This document shows positions 1 through 12,317 of a DNA stretch of 64,000 nt, piece by piece (the first letter of the stretch is position 1; every line of letters starts with the position of its first letter). The DNA is from Echiichthys vipera (taxonomy: Eukaryota > Chordata > Actinopteri > Perciformes > Trachinidae), in NCBI GenBank assembly GCA_963691815.1, contig OY829661.1, forward strand, positions 5,928,726 to 5,992,725, given 5' to 3'. Made by a program: the position numbers and the translations under genes. Under the pieces are notes generated by a model. It was not told the DNA's origin, ran no database searches, and worked only from the letters and a program-made list of their open reading frames with translations.

Positions 1-3
1 TCT

Positions 4-1284
4 GAGGTCCGTTTTCACGAAGCAGGTTCAAAAAACCCTGAGTCTAACCCTGAACTCTGAGTTGATCTACTCTGAGATAGGAAACTCTGAGTTTTCCGTT
101 TCAGAAAAGCTGATTTGCGTTAGGTTGATCAACTCAGAGTAGTTTGACCTGGAGTTAAGCGCGTGCACCACAAGTATCAAAAGACAGCATCAATGGAGCC
201 CTGATTTGACGAGTCACCATGGCAACTGTAAATATTAATGCGCTCATACGGTGAGTTTGAGCAGGTTTATACCGCTGCTGCAGCAAAAGAGAGGGAGACG
301 GTGCGGGAGAACATTGCTGCTCGGGTCAGTGCGTAAGTTTAAATGTAGTCCTGTTGCAATCACAGTAATATCACAGGGGGAACTGCTTGAGTGGTAGTCT
401 ATTCATTTATTTCATTTAGGTGCATTCCCACGGGGGAGAAGCGCACTTGGCAGCAGCTTAAGATGAAACATGAAAACATCAACATTGTTTAAACAGGTAA
501 AACATCGACACAATCTCGTGGTGATACCTCATTTTGAGGATGTTTTACATTGTAAATATTAAATATTAAATATTAAAAATAAATATTACCGTAAGTGGCT
601 GTTTTATACGTTGTGTAAAAAACTCCCTTTTGCAAAAAACGCAGGGCAACACACAATATCTGCTGGGATATGAGAGCATGACTTTGGTTGTTAATGTTGG
701 AAATGTAAGGACGGATGAGGTTGTGTATGTAAATGATGGACTGTGACGTGAAACTTTACCGCTCAAAAAGAGAATTGCCTGGAAATGCAAGAACGTCTAT
801 GGGCGGTCTGATAATCATCTCCCGACGAATATTTAATTCTCTGTGCAGTAATGCTGAACCTTCATCCACATCATTATCAAAAAGACATGTCATGGTAGTG
901 GAAATAGTCGCCACCTAATATAACTTATAATGACTGATTTTCTGAAAAAACAGATGAGAGAACTATACTACGCCAAAACTCGCCCGCTGACTGAATGAAT
1001 GAGGAAATCAAACACCGTGTGTGGCTGAAAGAGGGCGGAGACAGAGAGAAACTCAAGGTTTTCTGAGAAAAACCTGGTCCCGACCAGGTTAGTTTCAGAG
1101 AGCATGTTACCATGGTAACTGACCGAGAGGTTAAGTTACCTCTCTTTGTGAAACAGGCTAGAGTTACCCCTCTGTCTCTGGTTTGAGTTACCTCCCTTTG
1201 TGAAACGGAAAACTCAGAGTTTCCCTCATTTCAGGGTTAACATACTCAGAGTTTTCATTAAACCTGCTTTGTGAAACGACCCCA
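4..1284. mobile_element. PIF/Harbinger-type DNA transposon remnant
   Basis: The two ends are inverted copies of one another: the window starts with a motif close to gtcgttttcacgaagcaggtt, and 1255-1283 is its reverse complement (aacctgctttgtgaaacgac). Repeated 'actcagagt' blocks lie inside both ends. Between about 283 and 480 the plus strand reads as fragments of a Myb/SANT-like protein of the kind that accompanies Harbinger transposases: an AAAKERETVRENIAARVSA stretch, then CIPTGEKRTWQQLKMKHEN. The two are separated by what looks like a short intron. No transposase (nuclease) gene is present, so the copy is non-autonomous. The left end is close to the window edge, so its target duplication cannot be checked. 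Confidence 0.72.
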
Positions 1285-1982
1285 GGGCAGGTGTTGACCG
1301 TAGATGGACATATGGTTGGCAGCTGTCCTGTAACATCAGCAAATAGTTTGCTCTGATGGGGAGTGTGTGTATTGGATGCCTCCAATACACACTAGCTAAC
1401 TAAGGCAGCACAGTTATGACTAGAGTTGCTAACTTAAGCTAATTCATCCAGACTCCCGGGGCTGGTCTGGCTGGCTTGCCGTCTTTCAAACTACCTTATC
1501 AACTAAAGTTACAAAACAAGCAACACCAGATCTGTGCATCTTAGCCAGATTACAGATAGCTGGCTAACATCAGCTTGTTTACAAATGTTAGCTCTCCGAA
1601 AACTCATAAATGTCAATTTCCTCTATAAACTCTCTGTCTTAAGTCTTACACGCCTGCGCCCTTGGCAGCAGGGGAAAGTGCACTGTTGACATTAGTTTAC
1701 AGACAGATAATAGGAAGAGAACTGTTGAACGGTTTAAAAATTAACTCCAATTGTAATTTTAGTCAATTTGATGTCCTTGCAATCCTCCTCAGTACCACTT
1801 TTAAGAAAACAGTATCTGTCCTTCGTAAGCTACAGTTTCCACAAGTCTGTTAACCTTGTCCTTGTTCTCAATGACGATCTGGTTTACTTTGAAACATGGA
1901 AACTGACACATCGCTTCAGTGAAATCACTGTACATAATTTCCAGACTTTGCATTAAATTTTACTGCTTTTTTGTTTCTACAG
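1285..1982. other. Upstream flank of the GIMAP-like gene; no exon recognised
   Basis: No convincing exon, repeat or promoter was found here. The exon at 1983 needs an upstream exon ending after the first base of a codon. None with a good donor was identified, so the start codon may lie here unrecognised or outside the window. Confidence 0.4.
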
Positions 1983-2526
1983 CATATCCTGAGAATTTAA
2001 CCATCGCTCTGTTTGGAAAGAGGATTCAGTTAAAGAACAGCATTGGAATGATGATCCTTAATAGCAATACTGCTTTTGGCACAATGTCAAACAACTGTGC
2101 TGTGGAAGAGAACAACTACTTCAAAATAATCAATACGCCTGATTTCTTTGATAAAGAATGTCCCAACCCTGACCAGCTGAATATTGACTTCATGGCATTG
2201 TCTTATCCTGGCCCTAATCTGTTCATACTGGCCATAGATCCAGAGAATACCCAAGAGGAAAACGTTGTGGCTCAAATCTGTCAACTTCAAGAAACCTTTG
2301 GAGACAAAGTAACAGCACACTTGGTCGTCACATTACCTGACATCGAAAGCTTTCGGTCACTCTCTCATCTTAAGTATAGATTCAACACTCAGTTGGCAAT
2401 CCCCAATGAGAATCTGTCCAGTGAATGTAAGACGTGGTGTTCGGCCCGCCAGTCATTCCTGTATGACTACAAAAACTACAGTGAAGACGTTGTAAAAAGA
2501 AGAATGGCAGTCTTGAAGATGACAAG
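1983..2526 (+). CDS. GIMAP-like exon A: degenerate GTPase domain
   Basis: The acceptor is tttctacag and the donor is aag followed by gtagaa. The exon starts two bases into a codon and ends after two bases of another. Read alone it would stop at a TAG just past the donor, and splicing to 2905 avoids this. Beyond the altered P-loop and G3 motifs, VVTLPD stands where the G4 motif is expected. The domain therefore probably does not bind or hydrolyse GTP in the usual way. Confidence 0.75.
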
Positions 2527-5500
2527 GTAGAAGCTTCATTACTGCATAACAGTTCTGACCACATACACATAGACAGACCCACCCTACTTGGGGTTAGCCT
2601 TTGTTTTAGTTCTCTCAAAGAAGGTTTCTTTCATCAGACTTTTCAAAGAGCCCTACTATCACCCATTTCATCTACTTCCTCCGAAGAATTATTCCTTCCT
2701 TTTAAAATGACAAGGAGCTCACAATTTATTGCAAATAGAGAAAAAGTAGCTTAAAGTACAGCAGTATCATGCTCCAGATTTCCAAATAGGCCACTTTCAA
2801 AAAAAACCGATAAGAAACTTGACTGATAAATACAAAGTATCCCCAAAGCATGTTGTGATGTCTCTCTATTGCTATCATCTTGTGAATTATGATAACTATT
2901 TCAGGTACGATGACCATCCTGTGCATCAATATGAAAGAGAAGGTAAATCTTTGGTTTTAATCACGTTTAATTGTACATGCTTATATAATGTCATGCTGGA
3001 AAGATGGTACACATATTTCGGCAGTTGAGTGCTGTACTCCTTTGTACACACAAGTGAAAGAAAATGTTGTGTAATGAATGAAAAGAGAGCTAGAGAAAGC
3101 TATTGAAAGCTTTTAGAAAAGGAATTGTGTGTTTTTATATATGGCAGTATATATGTTGCATCTTCACAGGTGACAACCCCATGAGACCGACCACTTCACC
3201 TGCCTTTGCTGCACCCGGCACGGCAGCAGCATTTGGACATCACAATGGTATGCTTCAGGACTTGCAATACGACGCGTATATCAGAATTATAGACTGTATA
3301 AAGAAAAATGGACGTAGCCTTTCTGTCAATGTCTGTTCTCTCAACTTGATCAAAACTTCCAATCGTCCTCACCTACGGGAGTCTCCATCATGTCAGACTT
3401 TGACTCCGCCTCATTTCCTCTTACCAAAAAAGGACATGTATGTGACGTTGGGGGGAGGGAGATACGTCCATCTGGCTGACGTATACTGAATTAGTCACAT
3501 TAGCTCCATCGCCCGGGAGTAAGGCTAACTGTATTTTGTAACAGGATTTTTTAGAGGGTAGAGACTCCAACAGAGTCAAGCACTTCTGTGTAAGTTTCAG
3601 TGGAAAACACACCGACTCTGAGAGTCAAATGCTGGCAGCCAGCATATATGATCTATGATTTAAACTGATATTCAACACAGTACCATGCCCATAGACTTTA
3701 AAACACCGGCCCGAATAGGGGTCTGGATTAGCATCTACTGTATGTGCCATCGATAGTAAGCTTTATTCAAGTCATGGTGCAATTGCGGCTTTTTAATTAG
3801 CATAACAAAGCTAACGTGTTGTGTTCCTAAACCATCTGTTGGTACACTCGATCGGAAAGCAAACCATCTTGTCGAGATGACAGAGTTAGCATGCTAATCC
3901 TGAAACTAGTCTTCGAGGAGAAGTGAGGGACAACGGCCAGCTGTTACTCAAGACGCCACGCCCATAATTATTCATAAACTCTAAATAAATAAAAAAAAAC
4001 TAGCTTGGTACAAAAATATTCACCCCCTCAGTGTTGTCATGGAGATATGACCTAAACATACAGACTAGAATGTTTTTTTTGTACCAGGCCTTAAACAGGT
4101 TTAATTATGCTGTGAAAACGGCCTGTTTAACATGTTGGTCAATAAGAAACTGCTTTATTATGAAACCTGCCCCTAGTGGACACTGATTGGATCAACCAGG
4201 AAGTCGCTTCGGTGGGGGCTTGATCAGAATATAATAAGCAGTGTTGGTAACTTTATTTTAATGCTTTTTAAAAATTAGTTATAGTTACTCACTACTTGTT
4301 CCAAAAAGTAACTGAGTTAGTAACTGAATTACTTTATAATAAAAGTATCTAGTTTCCAGGGAAAGTAACTATTTACGTTACTGTTAAAAGAAAGTTGCTA
4401 TATGTCAAAGAATTTGGATTTTTCTGGGCAGTTTTCACAGGACAGTTGAAATCAGTACAACAGCCAGGTACTTGTACATAACGTTCAATATTTATTACAC
4501 ATCAACAGACCGTTAGAGGTTTATCCTGCACTTCAAGTATTATCTCTGTAACAAAAGTAAAGTATAAGCAAACAATATAAAGTGTGTTTAACTTTATATC
4601 AAATTAAATCAAACTCTCACAACCTTTAAACCAAAAAAGTGCATTTAACTCTGTAGTCTTAATTATATTAATTAATTGTTATTAATAAATCAAAATCCCA
4701 AATCTCAGATGACCGGTCTGGTAGACTTTCTTTAAGTATTGTCTTAAAAGTAAAAAGTTAAACAATATAACTTTTATAATGTTGACAGTAACTGTAGCAA
4801 ATGAAAAAAATCCCTCTCTCAACTCTCATCAACTCTCACATCCTGAGACAAATAGTCAGAGAGAAACAGAAACAGGCTACTGTATTTCAAGTATTTTCTT
4901 CATTGAAAAAGTAAACAGGCTCATGTCCTGGCTTGTGTGTAAAAACACTGACTCTGATTAGCTACCATGAAACATGACTCCTTAGCCAATCGCTTATCTG
5001 GTTGTAAAGCCACCCCGTCTCCTCGCAGGCAGTTTGTGTGTGGAGCATGGAGCCAGGGTTGAGTTTTACGCACTTGATTCAATCTATTCATAGTTACGCA
5101 CTGCATTTAACGTTGGAAACAGTAACAGTTAGATTACCCCGTTACTGAAAAAATAACAGCGTTAGTAACGGCATTATACGACGTTACTCGCAACACTGAT
5201 AATAAGACAGCAACTGTGTCAAATGAAATGTCCAAATCTGTGTATTTAAGGAAACCCTTTATGAATAAAGCATAATTAAGGCTCAAAACAATGCTGAGAT
5301 ATTCAAATGTATGTTTAGTTGAGTTTTTATGGTTGGGATCTTTTGATGAAATCGTTTTGACAAAAACATTGAATCATTTTGCTCTACCTGTATTCTCCAG
5401 GGAACAGTGACTGCAAAGTGTCGAGCAACACATTTAACATTGTTCTGCTGGGACTAGCTGGGACTGGAAAGAGTGCATCAGCAAACACCATCCTGGCTGC

Positions 5501-6023
5501 TGGGAACTCCCAACAGCGTTTTAGATCGGAGTCCAGCTCCTTGCCGGTAACCACCCAGTGTGAGGTCAAAATAGTGGAGAAGCTATCCGGGAGTGAGGTG
5601 AGATTGGTCGACACTCCGGACTTTCTTCACGACCAACTCAAAAACTCTGAAGCACAGGTAGAGGAGTGTAAGAGGTACTGTAAGCCAGAGGGATGTGTGG
5701 TGTTACTCGTGTTACAGCTGGGCAGGTTCACGGATGTTGAGAGAGGAATATTAGAAAAGCTGGAGGGCAAGCTTGGTTGGAAGATCAGGAGGAGCACGGT
5801 AGTCCTTCTGACCCACGGAGAGGACCTGAAAGGAAATCTCGAGGAGTTTATTAACACTCAGGATCACCTTAAGAGCATTGTTGATTTGTGTGGCAAACGT
5901 TATCATCTATTTAGAAACTCCTCCGAGAACCCTAAGCAAGTCGAGGAGCTCATCAAGAAAATTCCGGATTATAAAAATGTTTTCCCAAAGTTTGTCAAAA
6001 AAGATACGTGCCGTGTATGTTAA
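1983..6023 (+). CDS. GIMAP/AIG1-family protein with two tandem GTPase-like domains (5' partial)
   Basis: Four exons join in frame: 1983-2526, 2905-2942, 3170-3247 and 5401-6023 (stop included). Phases agree at each junction (2, 1, 1). The first exon encodes about 180 residues of a GIMAP-like fold whose nucleotide-binding motifs are degraded. The P-loop reads GKRIQLKNS, where the family has GxxxxGKS, and the G3 motif is NTPD instead of DTPG. The last exon encodes 206 residues with an intact P-loop (GLAGTGKS), a DTPD G3 motif, a THGED G4-like motif, and a C-terminal CRVC. GIMAP proteins are septin-like GTPases, mostly of lymphocyte membranes, and tandem-domain forms such as GIMAP8 are known. 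The 5' end was not found. The last intron holds a dispersed repeat and a 960-bp hAT element. The exact orthologue cannot be assigned from sequence alone. Confidence 0.8.
2905..2942 (+). CDS. GIMAP-like exon B: short linker exon
   Basis: The exon is 38 nt, flanked by a tttcag acceptor and a gtaaat donor. It encodes YDDHPVHQYERE between split Arg and Gly codons. Its phases (2 in, 1 out) match both neighbours exactly, which is the main support for so small an exon. Confidence 0.65.
3170..3247 (+). CDS. GIMAP-like exon C: Pro/Ala-rich linker exon
   Basis: The exon is 78 nt, after a tcttcacag acceptor and before a gtatgc donor. It encodes a low-complexity linker rich in Pro, Thr and Ala that ends in GHHN plus a split Gly codon. 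That codon is completed by the first two bases of the exon at 5401. With exon B it forms a flexible hinge between the two GTPase-like domains. Confidence 0.65.
3331..4228. repeat. Dispersed repeat family, copy 1 (in the GIMAP-like intron)
   Basis: Long blocks match 52563-53085. Shared segments include acgggagtctccatc, gggggagggagatacgtcc, tggctgacgt, tcagtgttgtcatggagatatg and gtgaaaacggcctgttt. Copy 1 carries an extra segment (about 3500-3900) that copy 2 lacks. No coding potential or terminal repeats were recognised, so its class is unknown. Confidence 0.7.
4239..5198. mobile_element. Non-autonomous hAT-type element, 960 bp
   Basis: The ends are cagtgttggtaac and, inverted, gcaacactg. They are flanked by a perfect 8-bp target duplication, ataataag, at 4231-4238 and 5199-5206. 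An 8-bp duplication with a CA..TG-type end is the hAT signature. The interior is A/T-rich with repeated 'gtaact' motifs near both ends and no transposase ORF. It lies in the last intron of the GIMAP-like gene. Confidence 0.85.
5401..6023 (+). CDS. GIMAP-like exon D: intact AIG1 GTPase domain and C-terminus
   Basis: The acceptor is ctgtattctccag. From residue 12 or so: NIVLLGLAGTGKSASANTIL (P-loop), a threonine-containing switch I (LPVTTQCEV), LVDTPDFLHD (G3), GCVVLLVLQLGRFTDVERG (the conserved GIMAP box region) and VVLLTHGEDL (G4). The protein ends KKDTCRVC and then TAA. CRVC fits a CaaX-type prenylation signal. That is an inference, because Arg is unusual at the first 'a' position. Confidence 0.85.
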
Positions 6024-9000
6024 CTTGGCTATATGTGCTGATCAGAGCAACCCTAACCCTAACCCTAACAAATGTGTAAAAGACAAAAGTGCTTTTTTTT
6101 TGCCATGTATTTCTACACTCTTTTACTGCCACTGCTTCTGCTGTGTAACTTACTTATTTGCATAATATGAATTTTAAATACCTGCCTATAGTGAATCTAG
6201 CGTCTATCTGGCCTGGATACAGTATTGAAAGGCTACGTTCACATTACCAGCAAATGTGGCCCAGACATGATTTTTTCCTGTTTTTCCCCATCATGCCTCA
6301 CTGAGAAGGCGCTAGTCCCGGCCTTCTGTGTTGTGATTGGCTAGTACTAGTTGCCTCTACATATCCTTCTGATTTCACGCTACGCAAATATGAGTGATAA
6401 CTCTGTTTGACTTAATATAGCCAGAGACTATGAATTAGAAGTTAGAAGGTTTAACTTACAGTAGTTTCCTGTTTCCGTGTCACGTGTGGTTCGTCACGAC
6501 CTCGCCTTTTTAGGAGACAAGCGGCAGGTCCTGAGTGCATTGATTCCAATTCCAATGGGAGAAATTAACATGAACGCAGATTGTGAGATTTCCCTTATTC
6601 CCATAGTGAATAAAATAAATGCTGCTGCATGAGGTGCGGTTTCTGTATAAAGAATCTTTTCATTAGCTAAGCGAGCTAGCTAGCTCATTCCATACTTTTA
6701 ATGCCACACTTACAGAAAATGTGCCGAACAAAGCTGTGACTTAGACAGACAGACGGGAGTGTGTGGATGAAGCATTACATTGTTACATTTTACTCATTTA
6801 ACAGGTTGCTAATTCCACCATGTTTTAATGCTACACTCTTTAATGCTACGCTCGTTACAGAAAATGAACTGAGCAGCGGGCTGCTGGCTAGCAGACGGTC
6901 GGCAGCTCTGGAGAGCAGAGATGGACCTTTAGTCAATAGCTGTTGCTACATCTGAGCTACAGCCATCACATGCTTCTGATGGGTTTTTTTGGTTGTTGTT
7001 CCAATGCGCAAGTGTGTGACATAATTGATTGTGTGTGAGGTGTTTCAGGGCAGAGATCGGTTCTCACCATACACAGACTGATGATGGACTGATGTCAGAT
7101 ATGGGTCACTTCAAACAGGAATGTGAACAGTCGGGGCAGAAGGATCGGATCTGTAGAGGAAATTGGAATTGAGCATTAAGCTCTGTATTGTGGCACCCAT
7201 TCATTCCAATGGTTGCTTGCACAGCAAATAAGCAAAAACAGTGTTTGAATCACTAAATCACCCACATCTCTGATTTGTTGAGCAAGCGTTTTCCCTGCAG
7301 AATGCTTTTTTTTAAACCTGTGTAGTTTGCACCAATACTAACCAGATAACTTCTACTTTGCTGCTTTACAGACGCATTGCTGCTCTTTTTATGTGTATTA
7401 CTGTCACCAATTGTCAATCAGCAGAATATTGTAAAATGATCAGCAACAGTGGGTTTCATGCTACACGTGTCCTTCAGTGGGTGCACAATACAGACAAAAC
7501 TGGGACCCACTTGTAAAAGCAATGCACCAGTAGTCAAAATCTCCACAGGGAACATACAGCGTAATACATCCATGGACATTGGTGCTGAGATTCCAGTGTG
7601 TTGTTACATATACATCATTTTGGTTTTGTTCGTTTTTTTGTGGTACAAAGGAAATGGGCAATAAAATATACTTGTACTCCACTCTTCCATGTTAAGTCTG
7701 TGTTTATTCAAAGTCCGGTCTAAGTCATCCAACAGGCTAGCCAGGAATGCACTAGCCTGCCAGAATAGCTTGCTAAACTGGATAGATAGCAACAGTTTGA
7801 CATCATATCTGACTTTTCTTTATCAGATTGTCTGTGAGGAGTTTGTGTGATCAACATCAAAATTGGAAATGTTCCACTTTCTGAATATTTTCGACATCAA
7901 ATACAGCAGACTATCAAAGAAATAATTAGGCTATTGTTTGTATGTGTATGTCAGAGTTTAAAACTCAGCCACTTTGATGTTTACTGATAATGTTTAAGAT
8001 ACAATATGTAACATTTTCCTATTAATATGTCTAAAAATGATTGAACCTATGTAATTTTTTTTAATTATGTACTTACATTATCCCAAATGTTTCCAACAAA
8101 ATTCAAACCCAGAGAAATCTCAATTTTATTCAATGACACAGCGTGATCTTTCAACACCTGTCATCGGCATCATATGACTTTTAACCTGCTCCAACGTTTT
8201 GCATGACACACACACACAAGGGAACAATATATGCACTCATTGTTTTGACCATGAACAAGCCATAATTAAATTTAAGTTGTGTGGGAAATGGGCGGTCATC
8301 CCTATGCTCCCTGGTTTCATAAGCCTATACTATGCCTTCGCTGATTTAACTCACCATTTTCTTAGGGTTAGGGGTTACGGTTAGGGTCAGGGTTAGGGGG
8401 TAGTGTTAGGGTCTACATAGGCCTATTTGCCGTGGAATTTGGCACTGATTGGGGAAAAAATAGCAGACCAGGGAACATAAGGCGCTTTTTGAAGTGGCTT
8501 ATCTAATACTAGTTAGCTAGTGCAGCAGTACCATCTCCAAATACAGCCAGCACAAAGCGATCTGCTAGGGGTAACAGCAGTGGTGGTTCTAGTTTTCTGA
8601 TCCAGAGGGGAGCAGATGTGGATCAGACACCCAAAGTTGGGGCCTGCATCTGGCTTTATCTGAGCGGTTACCCAAGGCCAAATAAAGCTCTCCGGTCTGT
8701 CTGCAGAGCTGCTGTTTGTTCTTCTCCCAGAGTGGTCTCTAGACTTTATATACAGTCTATTGAAGTAAAGTTACAACAAGACGTTTCCTCACCGGTACTG
8801 AAAAAATCCTAGGGGCGAAATTGACTTGTGAAATATATTATGACATTGTGGTTATAGCTGGCTAATGTTAGCTTGCTTGCTAACACGGACAAAATGCTAG
8901 TTAGCTAATGTAGCAAAATACTTGAGTGGGTAAAATCGAAATCATTCATCCACGCTGATCTGGCTGGTAAATCAACTAACATTAGCAAGCTGTTTTCAAA

Positions 9001-9735
9001 TAAGTTTAACTATAACGTTACAGAGCAATGCCAGCTCCATACTGCTGGCAAACGGACAAATAGAATCTGATTCTGTGGGAGACACAGCATTACTTGAATA
9101 CTAAAATACAACGCTCTTGGACTTTCTGACTGAGTCACATCAGATAGACTTTCGCCAGCAATGTTGGTAGACAATAACTCCCATGATCCCATGCTGTCCT
9201 TGTTCTGGTAGTGAGACCCCTAGTGGCAGAAAATTATGTTGTACATTTAGTGTGCATACTGTGTCAGAGGTGGTTAGAAACAGACAATTTGGTGGATTGG
9301 TCTGTATTCTGAAGATTGAAATGAAACTACAAAGAAGGGGAAAACACAAATGTAACATTCTTTGGTGTCACATTTTTTATGGTGAGAAATCAGAGAAAGG
9401 ATCACTGGCTGACAGAGCCAGCTAAACCTTCTCGTTCAGCGCTGCCAACATGTTTTTAAGTAAATTCCATCTGTGATTATCGTCTACATCTGGGTCCCTG
9501 TTTCATCTGATAACTGCCTTTGAAATGTGTTGCACAATCAGGTGAACAGGAGAGCGGTTCAGAAAGATATTTCACATAGTTTCACATTGTTAAGCTGTAA
9601 GTTTGGCAACGCTGGTGATAATCATCTTCATACTCCCTCAAAGACCTGGTTCAGGGTCAAGCTTTATGTCCTCAATCCCAACAGTAGTTATTAGCAGGCC
9701 CATCGTCAAGCTGTACAGTTGTCGCCGTACAGTTT
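6024..9735. other. Gene-poor 3' flank of the GIMAP-like gene
   Basis: No exon was supported. Near the start, 6049-6070 is a short run of CCCTAA telomere-like units, probably in the 3' untranslated region. A degenerate TTAGGG-like run lies at 8363-8412. The stretch at 6740-6960 resembles parts of 23085-23140 and 23670-23710, so it belongs to a dispersed repeat. The rest shows only short shadow ORFs. Confidence 0.5.
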
Positions 9736-9950
9736 GGGCAGCTGTGGCTCAGTGTAGAGTGGCTCAGTGGTTAAGTGGGTTGTCCTCAATTCAAGAGATC
9801 GGCGGTTCGATCCCCAGCTCCCCAGGTCCACATGGGTGTGTCAATGTGCGCACGGGTGTGTGACTGTGCTGTGGATCTTTCAAGTAGTGTGAAAGCGCCT
9901 TGAGTAGTTAAAAGACTAGAAAGGCGCTATATAAGTACAAGTCCATTTGT
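9736..9950 (+). mobile_element. tRNA-derived SINE (family a, copy 1)
   Basis: A box-A-like motif (gtggctcagtggttaag) and a box-B-like motif (ggttcgatccc) sit at the head. The tail contains agcgccttgagtag, agaaaggcgctatataagta and caagtccattt, which resembles the L2-type tail of many fish SINEs. A related copy lies at 53345-53632. Confidence 0.75.
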
Positions 9951-10785
9951 CCCCAGGCCCTGGAGGTGGGAGGGGCTCAAGCAGACCATTTTTAATAGAC
10001 TCATCCATGCCACTGGAGCAGGTATTGGAAATGGCTGGGTGATATATAACCAAAGCAATACATACTAGTTACATGTGGCCGTGGTGGGACATTCTGGTGT
10101 TCAAACGGCATCTTCCTGTTATGTAAACCAATCAAAGATGGCGGTGCTTTGGGGGTATGATACATGCACAGTGGAACTGGAGCTGCACAGTTCTCGTTGT
10201 ATGATAGTGCTGACCAGATTTTACGGCCATCTTTTATTGGTGACTTAGCCTCTTTGTACTAGTCTTGACGATCAGAAGGACTATCAAGCAGTGAATGAAG
10301 TGTCTAAAGTACTCACAAAGCCAGTCTCTGATGCGTCCTTGAGTAAGGGAAACGCCTCTATCAGTGAGGACACCAAAGCCTCAAAAATTGACAGTGTGTT
10401 GCTAGATATGTGGATAGATAGATGCTTCTATATAGATGCATATAATCATGACCGAAATATTTCATTTTCTATTTTGTGCCAGACATGACTGCAATCTTTG
10501 GTCTTTATGTGCACTTGAGGACAATGTTTTGTTTGGAGCAATTATGACAACAATTATGTTAGCTATCATGCTGTATATCTCATTCTGTAATTACGTTTCT
10601 CCAAACTTGTTTATGAGTTGGGACCAGGGCCTGAAGTTAACTTTCTTTACCAGCCAAATTTTTTGGCGCCTAAAATAAAGGTGAACGACTCAGAAAATGC
10701 ATAAGAATGGTTCTTGAACCTTTACGGAATCCACATTAAAGGACTGTTGAGTTATTAACCAACTTAATCTCATTCATGACTAGAC

Positions 10786-11278
10786 CAGGGGTCTGCAACC
10801 CACGGATCTTGGGCCGCATGCGGCTCTTAAGCCCCTTTCGGTTGCTATATTTATGAAAATAAATATGCGTCACATCCTTGGTCTATGGCCCAGCGCCTAT
10901 CACTGCAGGTGGCTAATCTTGAGTTTCAGACATGTTCTGTCCGTATGCTAACCATGGATAAATCCCCCCCAAAATCCTATGGGAGGAAAATAGTATCGGC
11001 GGACCTTAATTTGCTTTCACATGATGATGTCTTACCTGTAAGCTTGATATATGGTGAGAAATTAGGGTACAACAACAATTTTATACCAGGTAATAATAGA
11101 AATATAATGTCATCAGTTTTCTTTATTATCGTTCTATAGTTTCATAATTATCATATTACTACATATAAACCTTTATAAGCTGTGACATCAGAATATGTTT
11201 TGCAGCTCCAGACAAATTTTATTTGGTGGAAGAGGGGGCAAAAAAGACTCTTTCGACAGTAAAGGGTGCAGACCCCTG
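10786..11278 (-). mobile_element. hAT-type non-autonomous element, 493 bp (family with 26032-26457)
   Basis: The ends are caggggtctgcaaccc and, inverted, gggtgcagacccctg. A perfect 8-bp target duplication, gactagac, lies at 10778-10785 and 11279-11286. The interior aligns in the opposite orientation with 26032-26457: ttttgcccc, gacatcagaatat, agcttgatatatggtgagaaat and gcccagcgcc all recur. A short open stretch is probably a relic of a transposase or captured sequence and shows no intact domain. Confidence 0.88.
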
Positions 11279-11426
11279 GACTAGACCTATAATTATCTAT
11301 TTTGTGCCAGACATGACTGCAATCTCTGGTCTTTATGTGCACTTGAGGACAATGTTTTGTTTGGATTAACATTATATCTCCATGGGTCTTGAGACATCAG
11401 CTGTTGTGTGATGTTAGTTTAACTCC

Positions 11427-11675
11427 CTCTCTTGTCTGCCCTCATGAGAAAACCCATTTCGGCCGTTTGTACCCGCGACCTGGTTCTTTTGGTCATGTCC
11501 CAGCTTTTATGACCATAGGTGAGGGTAGGAACCAAAATTGACCAGTAGATCCAGAGCTTTGCCTTCCGGCTCAGCTCTCTGCTCCGATTCTTCGGCCAAA
11601 CTCACGCTCCATCCTCCCCTCACTCGTGAACATGATCCCGAGGTACTTGTACTCCTTCACTTGGGGTAAGGACTC
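11427..11675 (-). mobile_element. Non-LTR retrotransposon reverse-transcriptase fragment (small)
   Basis: This closely matches 57235-57510. Shared segments include tgtacccgcgacct, ggtgagggtaggaacc, gaccagtagatc and catgatcccgaggtacttg. On the minus strand the larger copy encodes the C-terminal part of a reverse transcriptase. Here only a short, disrupted piece remains. Confidence 0.65.
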
Positions 11676-12317
11676 ATTCAGTAAAATTGTATTAAATGTA
11701 AACCAAAAATTTAACCCAGGGTACTTAACACATGGCAGTACTCTGATTACAGAGAAATGTGTAAAGACTGCAGGTCACACTAAACAGGGCAGCAAGAATG
11801 GTGGGTTTGAAAAGGGAGTGAGTGAATTACACATTATAATGATTATAAAGGCCTCCAGTGGTAGAGCATGTGGGACAACAACCCTGCATTGCACTCACAC
11901 TTCCAAAATTCTTAAGTATAAAGAGCCAGTTATTATTAAGACAAGCTGTTATCGGTAAGTGATAAACATCAGGGTAACACAAGAACAAGATATCAGTCAT
12001 CATGTACTGCAGAAAATAAAAACAGTTTCAGAACTGTTAAATTATGGAATCATTACAATAACTCACTCAAGAATGGCTGGACTGCTGATGTGCAAGATAT
12101 TGAGATTCAAATGTACTTCTCATTGCACTATTGCTGTACAGTATTCAAGAGTCAAGATTCAAGCCAATGACCTCAAAAATATCAAATCAAACTAATTTAT
12201 CTCAATCAGCTTCATGCCACGTGTGATGCGGTTCTCCCTGAGCACACCTTTTTCTGTCAGAGTTTGAACAGTTTTTGTTATTTCACATTACAGTGAATAA
12301 GAATATTATAGAGAAGA

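Noticed and set aside
9736..9830. Possible tRNA gene
   Set aside because: Box A and B are present, but the cloverleaf is decayed and the sequence continues into a SINE body and tail; other copies exist.
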